A stretch of 64,000 nt of DNA, from positions 106,127 through 170,126 of the forward strand of contig NZ_PNCI01000042.1 of the NCBI RefSeq assembly GCF_005887095.1, given 5' to 3'. Below are positions 11,001 through 18,262 of this stretch, one piece after another (position 1 is the first letter of the stretch; each line of letters opens with the position of its first letter). Source of the stretch: Pseudoalteromonas rubra. GTDB lineage: Bacteria; Pseudomonadota; Gammaproteobacteria; Enterobacterales; Alteromonadaceae. The position numbers were made by a program, and so were the translations under genes. The notes below the pieces were generated by a model. That model saw only the letters and a list, made by a program, of their open reading frames with translations, was not told the DNA's origin and searched no databases.

Positions 11001-11236
11001 TCTTTGAAACCAGCCTGCAGGCGAAGTTTGTTATACCTATGGCGGTATCACTGGGCTTTGCAGTGCTGTTTGCAACGTTAATCACACTTATTCTGGTTCC
11101 TTGCCTGTATATCATTTTGCTTGATGTAAAAGCCCTGCTGATTAAGGTGTTTGCTTTCATCTTAGAAGTCTTCATTTTAATGTTAAACAGGCTAAAGCAA
11201 TTGCTTAACCTTAACGTGGATAAGCGCCCGAGCTAA
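8060..11236 (+). CDS. RND-family efflux permease (AcrB-type)
   Basis: A 1058-residue proton-driven inner-membrane pump. N-terminal TM1 is at about 20-40 (MMGFILIMGIISYFTI), followed by a large periplasmic porter domain and a TM cluster at about 345-480. That cluster contains the family motif with paired acidic residues, GIVVDDAIVIGE, in TM4. TM7, a second periplasmic domain and the C-terminal TM cluster (about 865-1040) follow; VVINDSLVMTDYV is in the equivalent position of the second half. Length and duplicated topology fit the AcrB/HAE family. It is cotranscribed with the adaptor upstream; no TolC gene follows, so the outer-membrane partner must be elsewhere. Confidence 0.93.
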   Translation: MSEQHTPRQTGLIAYFANNSVAANLMMGFILIMGIISYFTIQRQMFPSIELNLISVNATYPGASPQEIEESILIKVEEALKDVTEIDKAVYRSFRNGGSVQLEIDTSAELADVADKVRSRVDGIATFPASMEPIRVQQIEFTQDVVQMALVADLPLTQLKPLAKEVEDELLQLSNISLVDRNTPEYEIAIEVDPDALRRYNMSMQEVAAAISRYSTNVSAGQIRTNAGLISVRVENQKYRGNEFRRIPVKVGANGAKVLLQDVAEIKDAFVEGEFYFRLNGINAAYLSVRATNDQNMVPIANTIHSYIEAKNKTLPEGVELKAFVDMTYYLEARLDMMKKNMFQGAILVAIMLTIFLRFKLAFWVMVGLPVCFLGAIMMMPVFGISMNIVSLFAFIMVLGIVVDDAIVIGEAAYTEIERKGPGVNNVVIGAKRVATPATFGVLTTMAVFAPMVLSSGPEAAFFKSIAIVVMLCLAFSLIESKWILPAHIGHTKFKPLREGSWRAKFNKRFFEFVNGPYRNLVEKCVQWRWTVLCGFIGMLVLSVSLITSNQVRFVAMPKVPHDYPMVKLTLNDNASDSQTLQALSTIERMMLDVEQEVEREFGQGMIKDIMVWNEGRTEGNVLAVLVEEEDRPFDAFELSRRWRENMPAIAGVKSLLVIDDVNDEGQGQGEFGYLLYGPDIDMLNAAGRQFIAMLQQEKGLFDVSSSIDPESKEVQLALKQVAYDLGLSLSDIANQVGMSFYGGEAQRVIRDGEEIKVMVRYPRLDREAFSSLKHTVITTPEGKDVMLGDVVEFVERPGVSYIRRENGYRTVYIYGNIDEQVIEPNQVVENINKNLLPKLLEQFPEVKTELGGDIEEDQAQANEQMMFFIAGMFIVYILLAVPLKSYGQPLIIMSVIPFSLVGAIWGHWFFGLDMSMMSTYGLIAAAGVVINDSLVMTDYVNQVRKEGVKLKDAVVEAGCARFRAITLTSITTFAGVMPIIFETSLQAKFVIPMAVSLGFAVLFATLITLILVPCLYIILLDVKALLIKVFAFILEVFILMLNRLKQLLNLNVDKRPS

Positions 11237-11263
11237 TTGCACGCGTTGTGACAGACTGTTCAG

Positions 11264-11291
11264 AGGCCAGCATTTGCTGGCCTTTTTCTTT
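11264..11291 (+). terminator. Rho-independent terminator after the RND operon
   Basis: AGGCCAGC, loop ATTT, GCTGGCCT, then TTTCTTTT. It begins 27 bp after the pump stop codon. Confidence 0.88.
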
Positions 11292-11393
11292 TACAGCTAG
11301 AATCTTGCGGCTCGCAGTGAATTAAATGACATCTCTGGCGTTTATTTGCTATGTTAAGGTCACAATGGTTTTTAACAAATTAGGAACAAGTGA

Positions 11394-13451
11394 GTGACCA
11401 AAACGCTGACCCCGCCCGTGGCTAAAAAAGTGCCACACATCATGACCCACCACCAGGATCAAAGGACAGACAATTACTACTGGATGCGTGACGATAATCG
11501 TCAGGACCAGCAGATATTGGACCATTTACATGCTGAAAACGCCTACTGTGAGGCGGTGATGGGCGAGCACAAAACATTGCAGGACCAGTTGTTTGAAGAA
11601 ATGAAAGGTCGCATTGTCAAAGATGATAGTACGGTGCCGGTTAAGGACGGGCGTTTTTGGTATATGAGTGAGGTCAGTGGCGACGATGAATATTCGCGTC
11701 ATTACCGTGGCAGCGATGAAGCCATGACTGACAAGCAATTACTGCTGGATGTCAACGCGCTCGCCACGGCTTATGAGTTTTATGAACTGGGTGATATCGC
11801 TGTTAGTCCAAATGACAATGTGCTGGCTTACAGTGAAGATACAGACGGCCGGCGCATTTATACTGTGCGTTTTAAAGACTTACAAAGCGGTGAGATGCTG
11901 AGTGACGTACTGACTGAAACCGAAGGGGAAGTGGTCTGGGCCAACGACAATAAAACCGTGTTCTACGTGCGTAAAGACTTGCAAACTCTGCTGGGCTATC
12001 AGGTTTATCGCCATGTATTAGGCACACCGCAAAGCGATGATCAACTGGTATATGAAGAGCAGGACCGTCAGTTTTATATGGGTCTGGGTAAAAGCCGCGA
12101 TGAAAGCGAGATCTACATTCATCTGGCTGCTACGGAAACCACAGACATCCTGGCGTTGTCGGCCGATGAACCGCAAGGTCAGTTTGAGCGCTTACTGACC
12201 CGCACCACAGGCCACGAGTATGGCTTGGATAAACTGGGCGAGTATTACTATCTGGTCTCTAACCGGGAAGCCAAAAATTTCCGTCTGTTACGTGCGACCA
12301 AAGCGACGCTGGCCAATCCTGAACAGTGGCAAGAGTTGATTGCGCATCGCGAACAGGTGCTGCTTGAAGGTTTGGAACTGTTCCACAGTCATTATGTGGT
12401 GACGGAGCGAGAGCTGGGTCAGATCCGTTTTGTTGTACATGACTACGTGGGCAACAGTTATCAGCTTAAGTTTGATGATGCCTGCTTTTTTGCCGGATTG
12501 GGCTATAACCCCGAGCCAGAGGCCGAAACCGTTCGGATCTATTACTCAAGCCTGACAACCCCAAGCAGTGTTTATGACTTTGCGCTTGTCGGGGGTCAAA
12601 AGACCCTGAAGAAACAACAAAAAGTATTGGGTGACTTTAACCCTGACTATTATGCTTCTGAGCGATTACATATCCCTGTGCGTGATGGGGTCGAGGTACC
12701 GGTGTCATTGGTTTATCGCAAAGATAAGTTCAGTAAAGATGGCACTAACCCGCTGCTGCAATATGGATATGGTGCTTACGGCATCACCATAGATCCAAAT
12801 TTCTCGACTAACACATTGAGCCTGCTGGACCGCGGCTTTGTGTATGCCATTGCGCATATTCGTGGTTCAGAGATGCTTGGCCGTAACTGGTATGAGCAAG
12901 GTAAAAAAGCGCATAAGCAAAATAGCTTTAATGACTTTGAAGACGTCACCCGGGCTTTGGTTGAGCAAGGATATGGTGCTGCGGACAAAGTGTTTGCCTC
13001 TGGCGGCAGTGCTGGCGGTCTGCTAATGGGGGCTGTGGTGAATCAGGCGCCAGAGTTATATCGTGGTATCGGTTGTCACGTGCCCTTTTTGGATGTGCTA
13101 ACCACCATGCTGGACGAGAGCATTCCGCTAACGACCAACGAATATGATGAGTGGGGCAATCCGAACGATGAGGCGGACTACCGTACTATCTTAGCGTATT
13201 CACCCTATGACAACCTGCGCGCCGCTGACTATCCTAATATTCTGGTAACAACAGGACTGCATGATTCTCAGGTGCAATATTGGGAGCCAATGAAATGGGT
13301 GGCCAAATTGCGCGAACTGAAAACGGATAATAATCTGTTGTTGTTTAAAACCGATATGGATGCCGGGCATGGTGGCGCGTCGGGTCGCTTTAAAAGCTTG
13401 CACGAAAAGGCGCTTGAAATGGCCTTTTTCATTGGTTTACTCGCCCGTTAA
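11394..13451 (+). CDS. ptrB: oligopeptidase B (S9 family serine peptidase)
   Basis: A 685-residue prolyl-oligopeptidase-family enzyme that cleaves short peptides after basic residues. The N-terminal beta-propeller region (about 70-410) precedes an alpha/beta-hydrolase domain with nucleophile Ser in GGSAGG (about 538), the family landmark YGAYG, and the C-terminal His in DAGHGG (about 657). MTHHQDQRTDNYYWMRDD at the N-terminus is typical of PtrB. There is no signal peptide, so it is cytoplasmic. Start is GTG 11394 with AGGAA upstream. It has its own intergenic region on both sides and is probably monocistronic. Confidence 0.93.
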   Translation: MTKTLTPPVAKKVPHIMTHHQDQRTDNYYWMRDDNRQDQQILDHLHAENAYCEAVMGEHKTLQDQLFEEMKGRIVKDDSTVPVKDGRFWYMSEVSGDDEYSRHYRGSDEAMTDKQLLLDVNALATAYEFYELGDIAVSPNDNVLAYSEDTDGRRIYTVRFKDLQSGEMLSDVLTETEGEVVWANDNKTVFYVRKDLQTLLGYQVYRHVLGTPQSDDQLVYEEQDRQFYMGLGKSRDESEIYIHLAATETTDILALSADEPQGQFERLLTRTTGHEYGLDKLGEYYYLVSNREAKNFRLLRATKATLANPEQWQELIAHREQVLLEGLELFHSHYVVTERELGQIRFVVHDYVGNSYQLKFDDACFFAGLGYNPEPEAETVRIYYSSLTTPSSVYDFALVGGQKTLKKQQKVLGDFNPDYYASERLHIPVRDGVEVPVSLVYRKDKFSKDGTNPLLQYGYGAYGITIDPNFSTNTLSLLDRGFVYAIAHIRGSEMLGRNWYEQGKKAHKQNSFNDFEDVTRALVEQGYGAADKVFASGGSAGGLLMGAVVNQAPELYRGIGCHVPFLDVLTTMLDESIPLTTNEYDEWGNPNDEADYRTILAYSPYDNLRAADYPNILVTTGLHDSQVQYWEPMKWVAKLRELKTDNNLLLFKTDMDAGHGGASGRFKSLHEKALEMAFFIGLLAR

Positions 13452-13463
13452 TTGAGCGCTTTG

Positions 13464-13491
13464 ACACAGACTGATATAGATCAGTCTGTGT
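13464..13491. repeat. perfect 12-bp inverted repeat with 4-bp spacer between ptrB and the next gene
   Basis: ACACAGACTGAT, spacer ATAG, ATCAGTCTGTGT. It lies 12 bp after the ptrB stop and 47 bp before the next start. There is no T-run after it, so it may be a Rho-independent-like hairpin without U tract, an mRNA 3' stabiliser, or an operator for the downstream gene. Confidence 0.6.
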
Positions 13492-13538
13492 GCGGGTCAC
13501 CTGGCATATCATGTGAAAAATAGACTTGGAGAGCAGGT

Positions 13539-13955
13539 ATGTTTGCAGCACATGGAAAATGGCAAATTAATATTGCCCCGCCAGTGATTTTTGTGAATCT
13601 GATCGGTGCTTTTAACCGAGAAGGGGTTCGGGCGTTCGAGCAACAGGCAGTGACTGAAGTGTCATTCTTTCCTGCGGGGTCGCTGCAGCGAGTTGTGATC
13701 AATCTGGCTCAGTGTGAGCTGGCAACGTCGGACAGTATGGAGGCACTGCAAAGCTATTTCTCAGAAGTGGCGCAACGAGGTTATCAGGAAATCGATTTTA
13801 TTGGTGTGAATGCCTTGTCTCGTCAGTTGCTGACGCGGTTGTGGCAGGAGCAGCCTGTGAAAGTGCTATTTTATCTTGATGCGGATGCTTATCTGATTCA
13901 GCACCCGCATTATCGTGATGCAGCACCCTGGCTGAGTGCATCGATGACTGAATGA
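13539..13955 (+). CDS. STAS-like conserved hypothetical protein
   Basis: A 138-residue soluble protein without signal peptide. The pattern of short beta strands and helices (IFVNLIGAFNREGVRAFEQQ, VVINLAQCELATSDSMEALQSYF) resembles STAS or SpoIIAA-like domains that act as protein-interaction modules, but no diagnostic phosphoserine motif is certain. ATG 13539 has GGAG about 7 nt upstream. It stands alone between two hairpins and is convergent with dps. Function is not assigned. Confidence 0.75.
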   Translation: MFAAHGKWQINIAPPVIFVNLIGAFNREGVRAFEQQAVTEVSFFPAGSLQRVVINLAQCELATSDSMEALQSYFSEVAQRGYQEIDFIGVNALSRQLLTRLWQEQPVKVLFYLDADAYLIQHPHYRDAAPWLSASMTE

Positions 13956-13961
13956 TAAAGT

Positions 13962-13988
13962 AAATGGAGAGGCTCAGCCCCTCCATTT
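13962..13988. terminator. bidirectional terminator between the STAS-like gene and dps
   Basis: AAATGGAG, A, GGC, loop TCA, GCC, C, CTCCATTT: an 8+3 bp stem with one A-C mismatch, A-rich on the left and T-rich on the right. It sits in the 52-bp gap between two convergent genes and can serve both. Confidence 0.75.
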
Positions 13989-14007
13989 TGCAAACTTTGT
14001 CAGCCTG

Positions 14008-14475
14008 TTAGGCTAAATAAGCTTTTAACATCCACACCAGTTTCTCTTGTTCTTTAATGTAGTCGCTCATCATTGCCGCGGTACCCTCATCACTTGCATC
14101 GCCAGCTTGTTCTAAAATGGCGCGCTGCATTTTTATCAGGGTGGTAAACCCGTCCAGCAGGTACTTCACCGCTTCCTGGCCATCACTGATCCCTTTGGCC
14201 TCGTTGATCTGGCTGTGCTCAAGATAATCACTGAAAGCATGCAGCGGCGTGCCTTCTATGGTCAGAATACGCTCCGCGATTTCATCTACTTGAAGCAAAA
14301 GTTGATTGTAAATCTCTTCAAACTTGACGTGCAGCTCAAAGAAATTTCGGCCTTTGATGTTCCAGTGGACACTGCGGGCGTTCATATATTGGATCTGATA
14401 ACTACTTAACAGGATATTGAGGTTGCTTACTAACGCCTGACTCTTCTGGCTGTCTAATCCAATGCTGTTGCTCAT
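14008..14475 (-). CDS. dps: Dps-family ferritin-like DNA-protection protein
   Basis: A 155-residue four-helix-bundle protein of the Dps/bacterioferritin-like group. The ferroxidase residues of the family are visible: the His in SVHWNIKG and the acidic residues in FFELHVKFEEIYNQLLLQVDEIAERI. Dps oxidises and stores iron with hydrogen peroxide and shields DNA in starvation. AGGAGT lies just upstream of ATG 14475. A terminator-like hairpin on the same strand lies only some 20-30 nt upstream of the start. Convergent with the STAS-like gene. Confidence 0.93.
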   Translation of the reverse strand: MSNSIGLDSQKSQALVSNLNILLSSYQIQYMNARSVHWNIKGRNFFELHVKFEEIYNQLLLQVDEIAERILTIEGTPLHAFSDYLEHSQINEAKGISDGQEAVKYLLDGFTTLIKMQRAILEQAGDASDEGTAAMMSDYIKEQEKLVWMLKAYLA

Positions 14476-14496
14476 AGTTTACTCCTGTATTGCGGT

Positions 14497-14526
14497 TAAA
14501 AAAGAAGACGCAAACAGGTTGCGTCT
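14497..14526 (-). terminator. terminator-like hairpin directly upstream of dps
   Basis: On the minus strand: AGACGCAA, loop, TTGCGTCT, then TTCTTTTTT. It has the form of an intrinsic terminator, yet the dps start codon follows about 20 nt further on. It could be a leader attenuator of dps or the end of a separate short transcript from 14530-14900. Confidence 0.6.
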
Positions 14527-14728
14527 GAGTGATTCTTAGTGTGACTAAAAAGACGGCAGATGCCAAATGGGAAAAGTCGATTGCAGGCATCAACATTATT
14601 GAAGACAGCACCGTACTGACTGCGCCACACTGTTGGACAAAAGCTTATACAACAGCGGCTTAATCTGCACTTAATGATGCTTAAAGTTTGCCACTTTGAT
14701 ACTTGAGGCCATAACAACAACCACTAAG

Positions 14729-14742
14729 TTGATCTATCTCAA
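14729..14742 (+). promoter_or_regulatory. distal FNR-type box
   Basis: TTGATCTATCTCAA matches the FNR consensus TTGAT-N4-ATCAA except for one base. Its centre is exactly 50 bp upstream of the second box, which places it at about -91.5 of the deduced start. Confidence 0.55.
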
Positions 14743-14778
14743 GCAGAAAATAGGTTGCTTTTTCACCGCTGTGGCAAT

Positions 14779-14819
14779 TTGATTTAGGTCAAAATTCCCC
14801 CGGCTAAGGGGCGCATAAT
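14779..14819 (+). promoter_or_regulatory. FNR-type class II promoter
   Basis: TTGATTTAGGTCAA (14779-14792) differs from TTGAT-N4-ATCAA at one base. A -10 element CATAAT lies at 14814-14819, giving a start near 14826-14827 and the box centre at about -41.5, the classic position for FNR/CRP-family activation. No good -35 is present, which fits an activator-dependent promoter. The rest of the 469-bp dps-14945 gap holds the dps leader hairpin and no gene that I can support. Confidence 0.6.
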
Positions 14820-14944
14820 GGCTTCAGCAGGCGGAAGATGTGGATTGAACCGAGGTTATCTGAAACGCACATCTGAGCCATTCACTAAGTTTTTTTAGGC
14901 GTGTCAGAGCACAGTATACAGGTGCCACACCCAAGGAGCGTATC

Positions 14945-15154
14945 ATGCAAGGTAAAACCCCTTCTCAACATAAATCTGAAATTGCTGTGGTTGTTATTGC
15001 ACTACTGACGTTTGTGGTTGGTCTGGTCGGCCACCTGGCAGGTGCAAGTTACGCGAATTCAGACGCATTCGGCTATATTGCTGCGCCGATCCCCCTGATT
15101 GTCGGGATCATCGCATTGGTGGCTTACAAAATAGCAGCAAATGGCGATCACTGA
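14945..15154 (+). CDS. small two-TM inner-membrane protein
   Basis: A 69-residue protein with two hydrophobic helices (about 13-33, IAVVVIALLTFVVGLVGHLAG, and about 43-63) and a short polar N-terminus. AAGGAG precedes ATG 14945 at good spacing. The deduced leader from the FNR-type promoter is about 120 nt, so oxygen limitation probably induces it. Its stop codon overlaps by 7 bp the 3' end of the convergent hydrolase gene. No family recognised. Confidence 0.75.
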   Translation: MQGKTPSQHKSEIAVVVIALLTFVVGLVGHLAGASYANSDAFGYIAAPIPLIVGIIALVAYKIAANGDH

Positions 15155-15753
15155 GATCGCTGTAGTATCTCAACGATGTAGTTGAGCACAGTACGAGAGT
15201 AAATTAAGGTGGTATGGCTGAGACGAAAGATTTTGTGCTCGGCCATGCCTTTTAACTTAGTTTCATCCAGCAGCACAGTACCATCTGAGCGACTGCCTTT
15301 TTTCAGCAGCGGCATCAGGCCAATTGGCAGATCTCCGGCGATGCTGTATAACTTGGCTTTGAATGGCCAGTTATGCTGCTGACTGAGCAAGTATTCCACG
15401 CTGTTTCTGAGCACCATATCAAAACCATGGTCATGCATATGTTTGGCGATATAGCTGCCTTTGTGCGGGGTGCCCAGCGTGATGACTTTGCTGATAGCCT
15501 GACTGGCCTCAGACTGGTGGGTGAGGTAATCTCGGGCAACCAGTCCACCCATTGAGTGGCAAACCAGTGCTGCATCATGGCCCGCAACAAAGGCGTCTAT
15601 CTGCGCAAAGATAGTCTGTTTGTCTGGCGTCAGCGTGTTATAGCTGAGGTTTAGGATCTCGAAGCCGAGCTTTTCCAGCCGCTCACACAGCGGGCGCATG
15701 ACAAATCCTGACATATACAATCCATGTAAAACGACGACTCTGGTTACTGCCAT
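15148..15753 (-). CDS. alpha/beta hydrolase, lipase/PGAP1-like
   Basis: A 201-residue alpha/beta-hydrolase. It has the oxyanion-hole start VVVLHGLYMSGFVMRPL, the nucleophile elbow CHSMGG with Ser, then VITLGTPHKGS, which is characteristic of the PGAP1/lipase-like group, and a late His in SHTTLIYS. The Asp is not certain. There is no signal peptide, so it is probably a cytoplasmic esterase or lipase. It lies downstream of yaeQ on the same strand with about 30 bp between them, so they are probably cotranscribed. Its 3' end overlaps the small membrane protein gene tail to tail. Confidence 0.85.
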   Translation of the reverse strand: MAVTRVVVLHGLYMSGFVMRPLCERLEKLGFEILNLSYNTLTPDKQTIFAQIDAFVAGHDAALVCHSMGGLVARDYLTHQSEASQAISKVITLGTPHKGSYIAKHMHDHGFDMVLRNSVEYLLSQQHNWPFKAKLYSIAGDLPIGLMPLLKKGSRSDGTVLLDETKLKGMAEHKIFRLSHTTLIYSRTVLNYIVEILQRSQ

Positions 15754-15783
15754 TGTGCTTACCTCTTGTGCATCCGGGTGAGG

Positions 15784-16323
15784 TTATCCCTGCAATGTTT
15801 CCGGGATCAGATGCACACTGTGTTGTTCATCACTGAACCAGATTTCACCGTCCTGTACCGTGACTGTCAAGGCCATTGTGCGAGTTAGCATCTCAGCCAT
15901 TACGCTGGTGGCGCTGTAAGGCAAGCTGATGACCTTAAGGTTCGTGTACTGGCGCAGTGTGTTCTGGTTTTTTTGCCACCATGGGCCCTGATTGTTCTCA
16001 CCATAGGTATAAAGTACCACTTGTTTAGAACGATTGCTGGCTTTTTTAAGCCACTTTTCTTCGGGTAAACCCACACTGAGCCACAGTTCAATTTCATCAC
16101 TGTAATTTTTCAGCCAGATATCCGGCTCATCTTCGACACATAAGCCCTTACTGAAACTGAGTCCGTCCTGATACTCCAGCGCAAACGCCAGCAGCCGCAC
16201 CATCACACGCTGGGCGTTTTCCGATGGGTGTTGTGCCAAGGTAACACCGATGTCCTGATATACATGACGGTCCATATCGCTGAGCGAGAGATTGGCCTTT
16301 AAAATAGTTGATTTGAGTGCCAT
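15784..16323 (-). CDS. yaeQ: YaeQ family protein
   Basis: A 179-residue protein that follows the E. coli YaeQ pattern throughout: MALKSTILKANLSLSDMDRH, TLAQHPSENAQRVMVRLLAFA, GLCVEDEPDIWLKN, WLSVGLPEEKWLKKA, PWWQKNQNTLRQYTNL and the C-terminal DGEIWFSD. The fold is PD-(D/E)XK-like according to family knowledge, but a biochemical activity is not established. First gene of a probable two-gene operon with the hydrolase. Confidence 0.92.
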   Translation of the reverse strand: MALKSTILKANLSLSDMDRHVYQDIGVTLAQHPSENAQRVMVRLLAFALEYQDGLSFSKGLCVEDEPDIWLKNYSDEIELWLSVGLPEEKWLKKASNRSKQVVLYTYGENNQGPWWQKNQNTLRQYTNLKVISLPYSATSVMAEMLTRTMALTVTVQDGEIWFSDEQHSVHLIPETLQG

Positions 16324-16400
16324 TGCCTGTCCAATAAAGCAAAAATGCCATTATATCGGTAATTGCCCAGTTTGTGCGGGGAAAGTGATGTGGATGTCCG

Positions 16401-16763
16401 CTAGCGACTATTCAGGTGGTAATGGAACAGACAGGCCTGAGCAAGCGCGCAGCCGGGCAATAGCCATGGCCCGTTGTAGATAAGAGTGAGAAGTAAAACA
16501 GCCCCAGGCAGAGTTGCGTAGTACAAAAGGTGACCCTGGGTATAGCGGCTGCACAGCCAGTGAACCGGCAAACCGATGACGAGCCAGCCGACCAAAGAGA
16601 AAGCAAGGTAAAACGCGGATAATAAAGCGAAACTGGTAAGCAAACCCACCATTTTCATTGGGCTGAGTAAATCATCAACCATCAGGGTCGCCATACCCAG
16701 CAAGAGCAGCAGGCCGGTGTAAAAAACACTTTTTACCGCTGCACTGTCCCAGTTACTGTTCAA
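16401..16763 (-). CDS. small integral membrane protein
   Basis: A 120-residue protein with three or four hydrophobic segments (about 12-30, 38-64, 80-98, 98-113). The start is TTG 16763: AAGGAG lies 8 nt upstream, while the ATG slightly upstream runs into a stop after five codons. No family recognised. It is divergent from rbgA, with a 169-bp gap that must hold both promoters. Confidence 0.6.
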   Translation of the reverse strand: MNSNWDSAAVKSVFYTGLLLLLGMATLMVDDLLSPMKMVGLLTSFALLSAFYLAFSLVGWLVIGLPVHWLCSRYTQGHLLYYATLPGAVLLLTLIYNGPWLLPGCALAQACLFHYHLNSR

Positions 16764-16932
16764 AATACATACTCCTTACTGCCCAGAGATGTGTGGCTGC
16801 TTATTCTATCCCCAATATCGCGGTTTATAGTACACTATGCGTTATTCATGTGTCGCGCGGCTGGGCAAACTAAATAGTGTGTTTTTCGAGCCATTGAACC
16901 AGACACAAGCAGATTTAATAAGGTAGAAAACG

Positions 16933-17886
16933 ATGAGCAGAACAGGTATCCAGTGGTTTCCCGGACATATGAACAAGGCGCGCAATGAGATCAAAGAGAT
17001 CATGCCGCAGATGGATGTGATTATTGAGGTACTGGACGCCCGCATTCCTTACAGCAGTGAAAACCCTATGGTCGCGCAGCTGCGTGGTGATAAGCCGGTC
17101 ATCAAAATTCTGAACAAAGCTGATCTGGCCGATCCCGAGCTGACACAGGCCTGGATGGACTATTTTGAACGTGAAGATGGGGTGAAAACCCTGGCATTTG
17201 GCCATGATAAAGGCAATGACGTTCAGCGTATTAACGCGTTATGTAAAAAGTTGGCGCCGCATAAAGTCGGTCAGGATAAGCAGCTTAAGGCCATGATCAT
17301 GGGTATTCCCAATGTCGGCAAATCGACACTGATCAATATTCTGGCAGGGCGTATCGTCGCGAAAACGGGCAATGAACCCGCGGTGACGAAAGCCCAGCAG
17401 CGCATTAAGCTCGAAGACGGCATTATGCTGTACGATACACCGGGCATGTTATGGCCAAAAGTTGAAAATGAAAACTCGGGCTATCGCCTGGCTGCAACCG
17501 GAGCTATTCGTGATACTGCAATCAACTATGAAGAAGTAGCCAGTTACACTGCCGAATATCTGCTGCAGGCATATCCACAGCTTTTACAGGCTCGATATAA
17601 AATTGACGAGTTGCCTGAGTGTGACTGGACCTTTATTGAAATGGCCGGGAGAAAGCGAGGGTGTATTCGTGGCGGCAACCAGGTGGATACGCACAAAATG
17701 TCGGAGATCCTGATCAACGAGCTCCGCGATGCCATCATAGGTCGCATCACCATGGAAACACCGCAAATGCGTGATGAAGAGGAAGAAATGGTTGCGCAAC
17801 TGCGTCAGGCGGCAGAAGCGAAAAAGGCGGCCAAAGAGGAAGAAAAACGCCAGCGTCGTGCTCGTGCGCGTAAAAACCGTCGTTAA
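16933..17886 (+). CDS. rbgA: ribosome biogenesis GTPase YlqF/RbgA
   Basis: A 317-residue circularly permuted GTPase: G4 (LNKADL, about residue 59) precedes G1 (GIPNVGKST, about 122-130) and G3 (DTPG, about 168). Family members assist late assembly of the 50S subunit. The N-terminus IQWFPGHMNKARNEI is a YlqF hallmark. The C-terminal 50 residues are a basic/acidic helix rich in Lys, Arg and Glu. The transcript can end at the bidirectional terminator of the first downstream sRNA unit (17916-17945). Confidence 0.93.
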   Translation: MSRTGIQWFPGHMNKARNEIKEIMPQMDVIIEVLDARIPYSSENPMVAQLRGDKPVIKILNKADLADPELTQAWMDYFEREDGVKTLAFGHDKGNDVQRINALCKKLAPHKVGQDKQLKAMIMGIPNVGKSTLINILAGRIVAKTGNEPAVTKAQQRIKLEDGIMLYDTPGMLWPKVENENSGYRLAATGAIRDTAINYEEVASYTAEYLLQAYPQLLQARYKIDELPECDWTFIEMAGRKRGCIRGGNQVDTHKMSEILINELRDAIIGRITMETPQMRDEEEEMVAQLRQAAEAKKAAKEEEKRQRRARARKNRR

Positions 17887-17915
17887 TTCGTGGGTTGAAT
17901 AAAAAAATCAGGCAT

Positions 17916-17945
17916 AAAAAAAGCCCGGGGCAGGGCTTTTTGATT
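17916..17945. terminator. bidirectional terminator: end of rbgA (+) and of sRNA copy 1 (-)
   Basis: A run of A, then AAGCCC, GGGG/CA, GGGCTT and a run of T. It is U-rich on both strands, so it terminates rbgA in one direction and the small RNA in the other. Confidence 0.85.
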
Positions 17946-18133
17946 TCATATCTACCGTCACCGATATGAGCAATGTAGCAAGTAAAATGTGAGTTGGTTG
18001 CCTGTGAGCCACATTAAGGGGCGTTAATGTTTTTCACCTGCAACCAGAGCTTTTTGCGTAAGCAACACGTATTTCTGAGTCGAGAAACAAACTGAGTACT
18101 ACAACAAATTGAGCCGTCAACCTCTCTTTGTTG
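17916..18133 (-). ncRNA. Fur-regulated small RNA, RyhB-like, copy 1
   Basis: Deduced transcript of about 218 nt. It starts about 7 nt after a minus-strand -10 GATAAT (18140-18145), with TTGACA 17 bp further upstream, and ends in a Rho-independent terminator at 17916-17938. In order, the RNA has a 5' hairpin with CAACAAA/TTTGTTG arms, a second short hairpin around GTTTCTCGAC, a long hairpin with loop CGCCCC, and then the 44-nt block 17945-17988 that is identical in all three copies. That block includes ACATTGCTCA, also found in the RyhB core. There is no supported open frame. Iron-sparing regulation by base pairing is inferred. Confidence 0.8.
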
Positions 18134-18191
18134 ATAATGATTATCAGTTAGATCCAATCAAGTGTCAATACCTATTTGAAATTAATTCTCA
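18132..18191 (-). promoter_or_regulatory. sigma70 promoter with two Fur boxes, sRNA copy 1
   Basis: Minus strand: TTGACA (18163-18168), 17-bp spacer, GATAAT (18140-18145). A 15-bp palindrome 18132-18146, TGATAATCATTATCA read on the minus strand, is a perfect 7-1-7 Fur site covering the -10. A weaker site lies at 18177-18191 (TGAGAATTAATTTCA), 45 bp centre to centre upstream. Confidence 0.85.
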
Positions 18192-18236
18192 TTTGCGTTT
18201 TGGTGGTTGGATCATCAAGCCGCAAATTTCAGGCAT

Positions 18237-18262
18237 AAAAAAAGCCCTGAGCAGGGCTTTTT
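18237..18262 (-). terminator. Rho-independent terminator of sRNA copy 2
   Basis: Minus strand AAAAAGCCCTG, short loop, CAGGGCTTTTTTT. Also T-rich on the plus strand. Confidence 0.85.

Noticed and set aside
14496..14720. 74-residue minus-strand frame upstream of dps
   Set aside because: It crosses the terminator-like hairpin, has no ribosome binding site and its composition is not protein-like.
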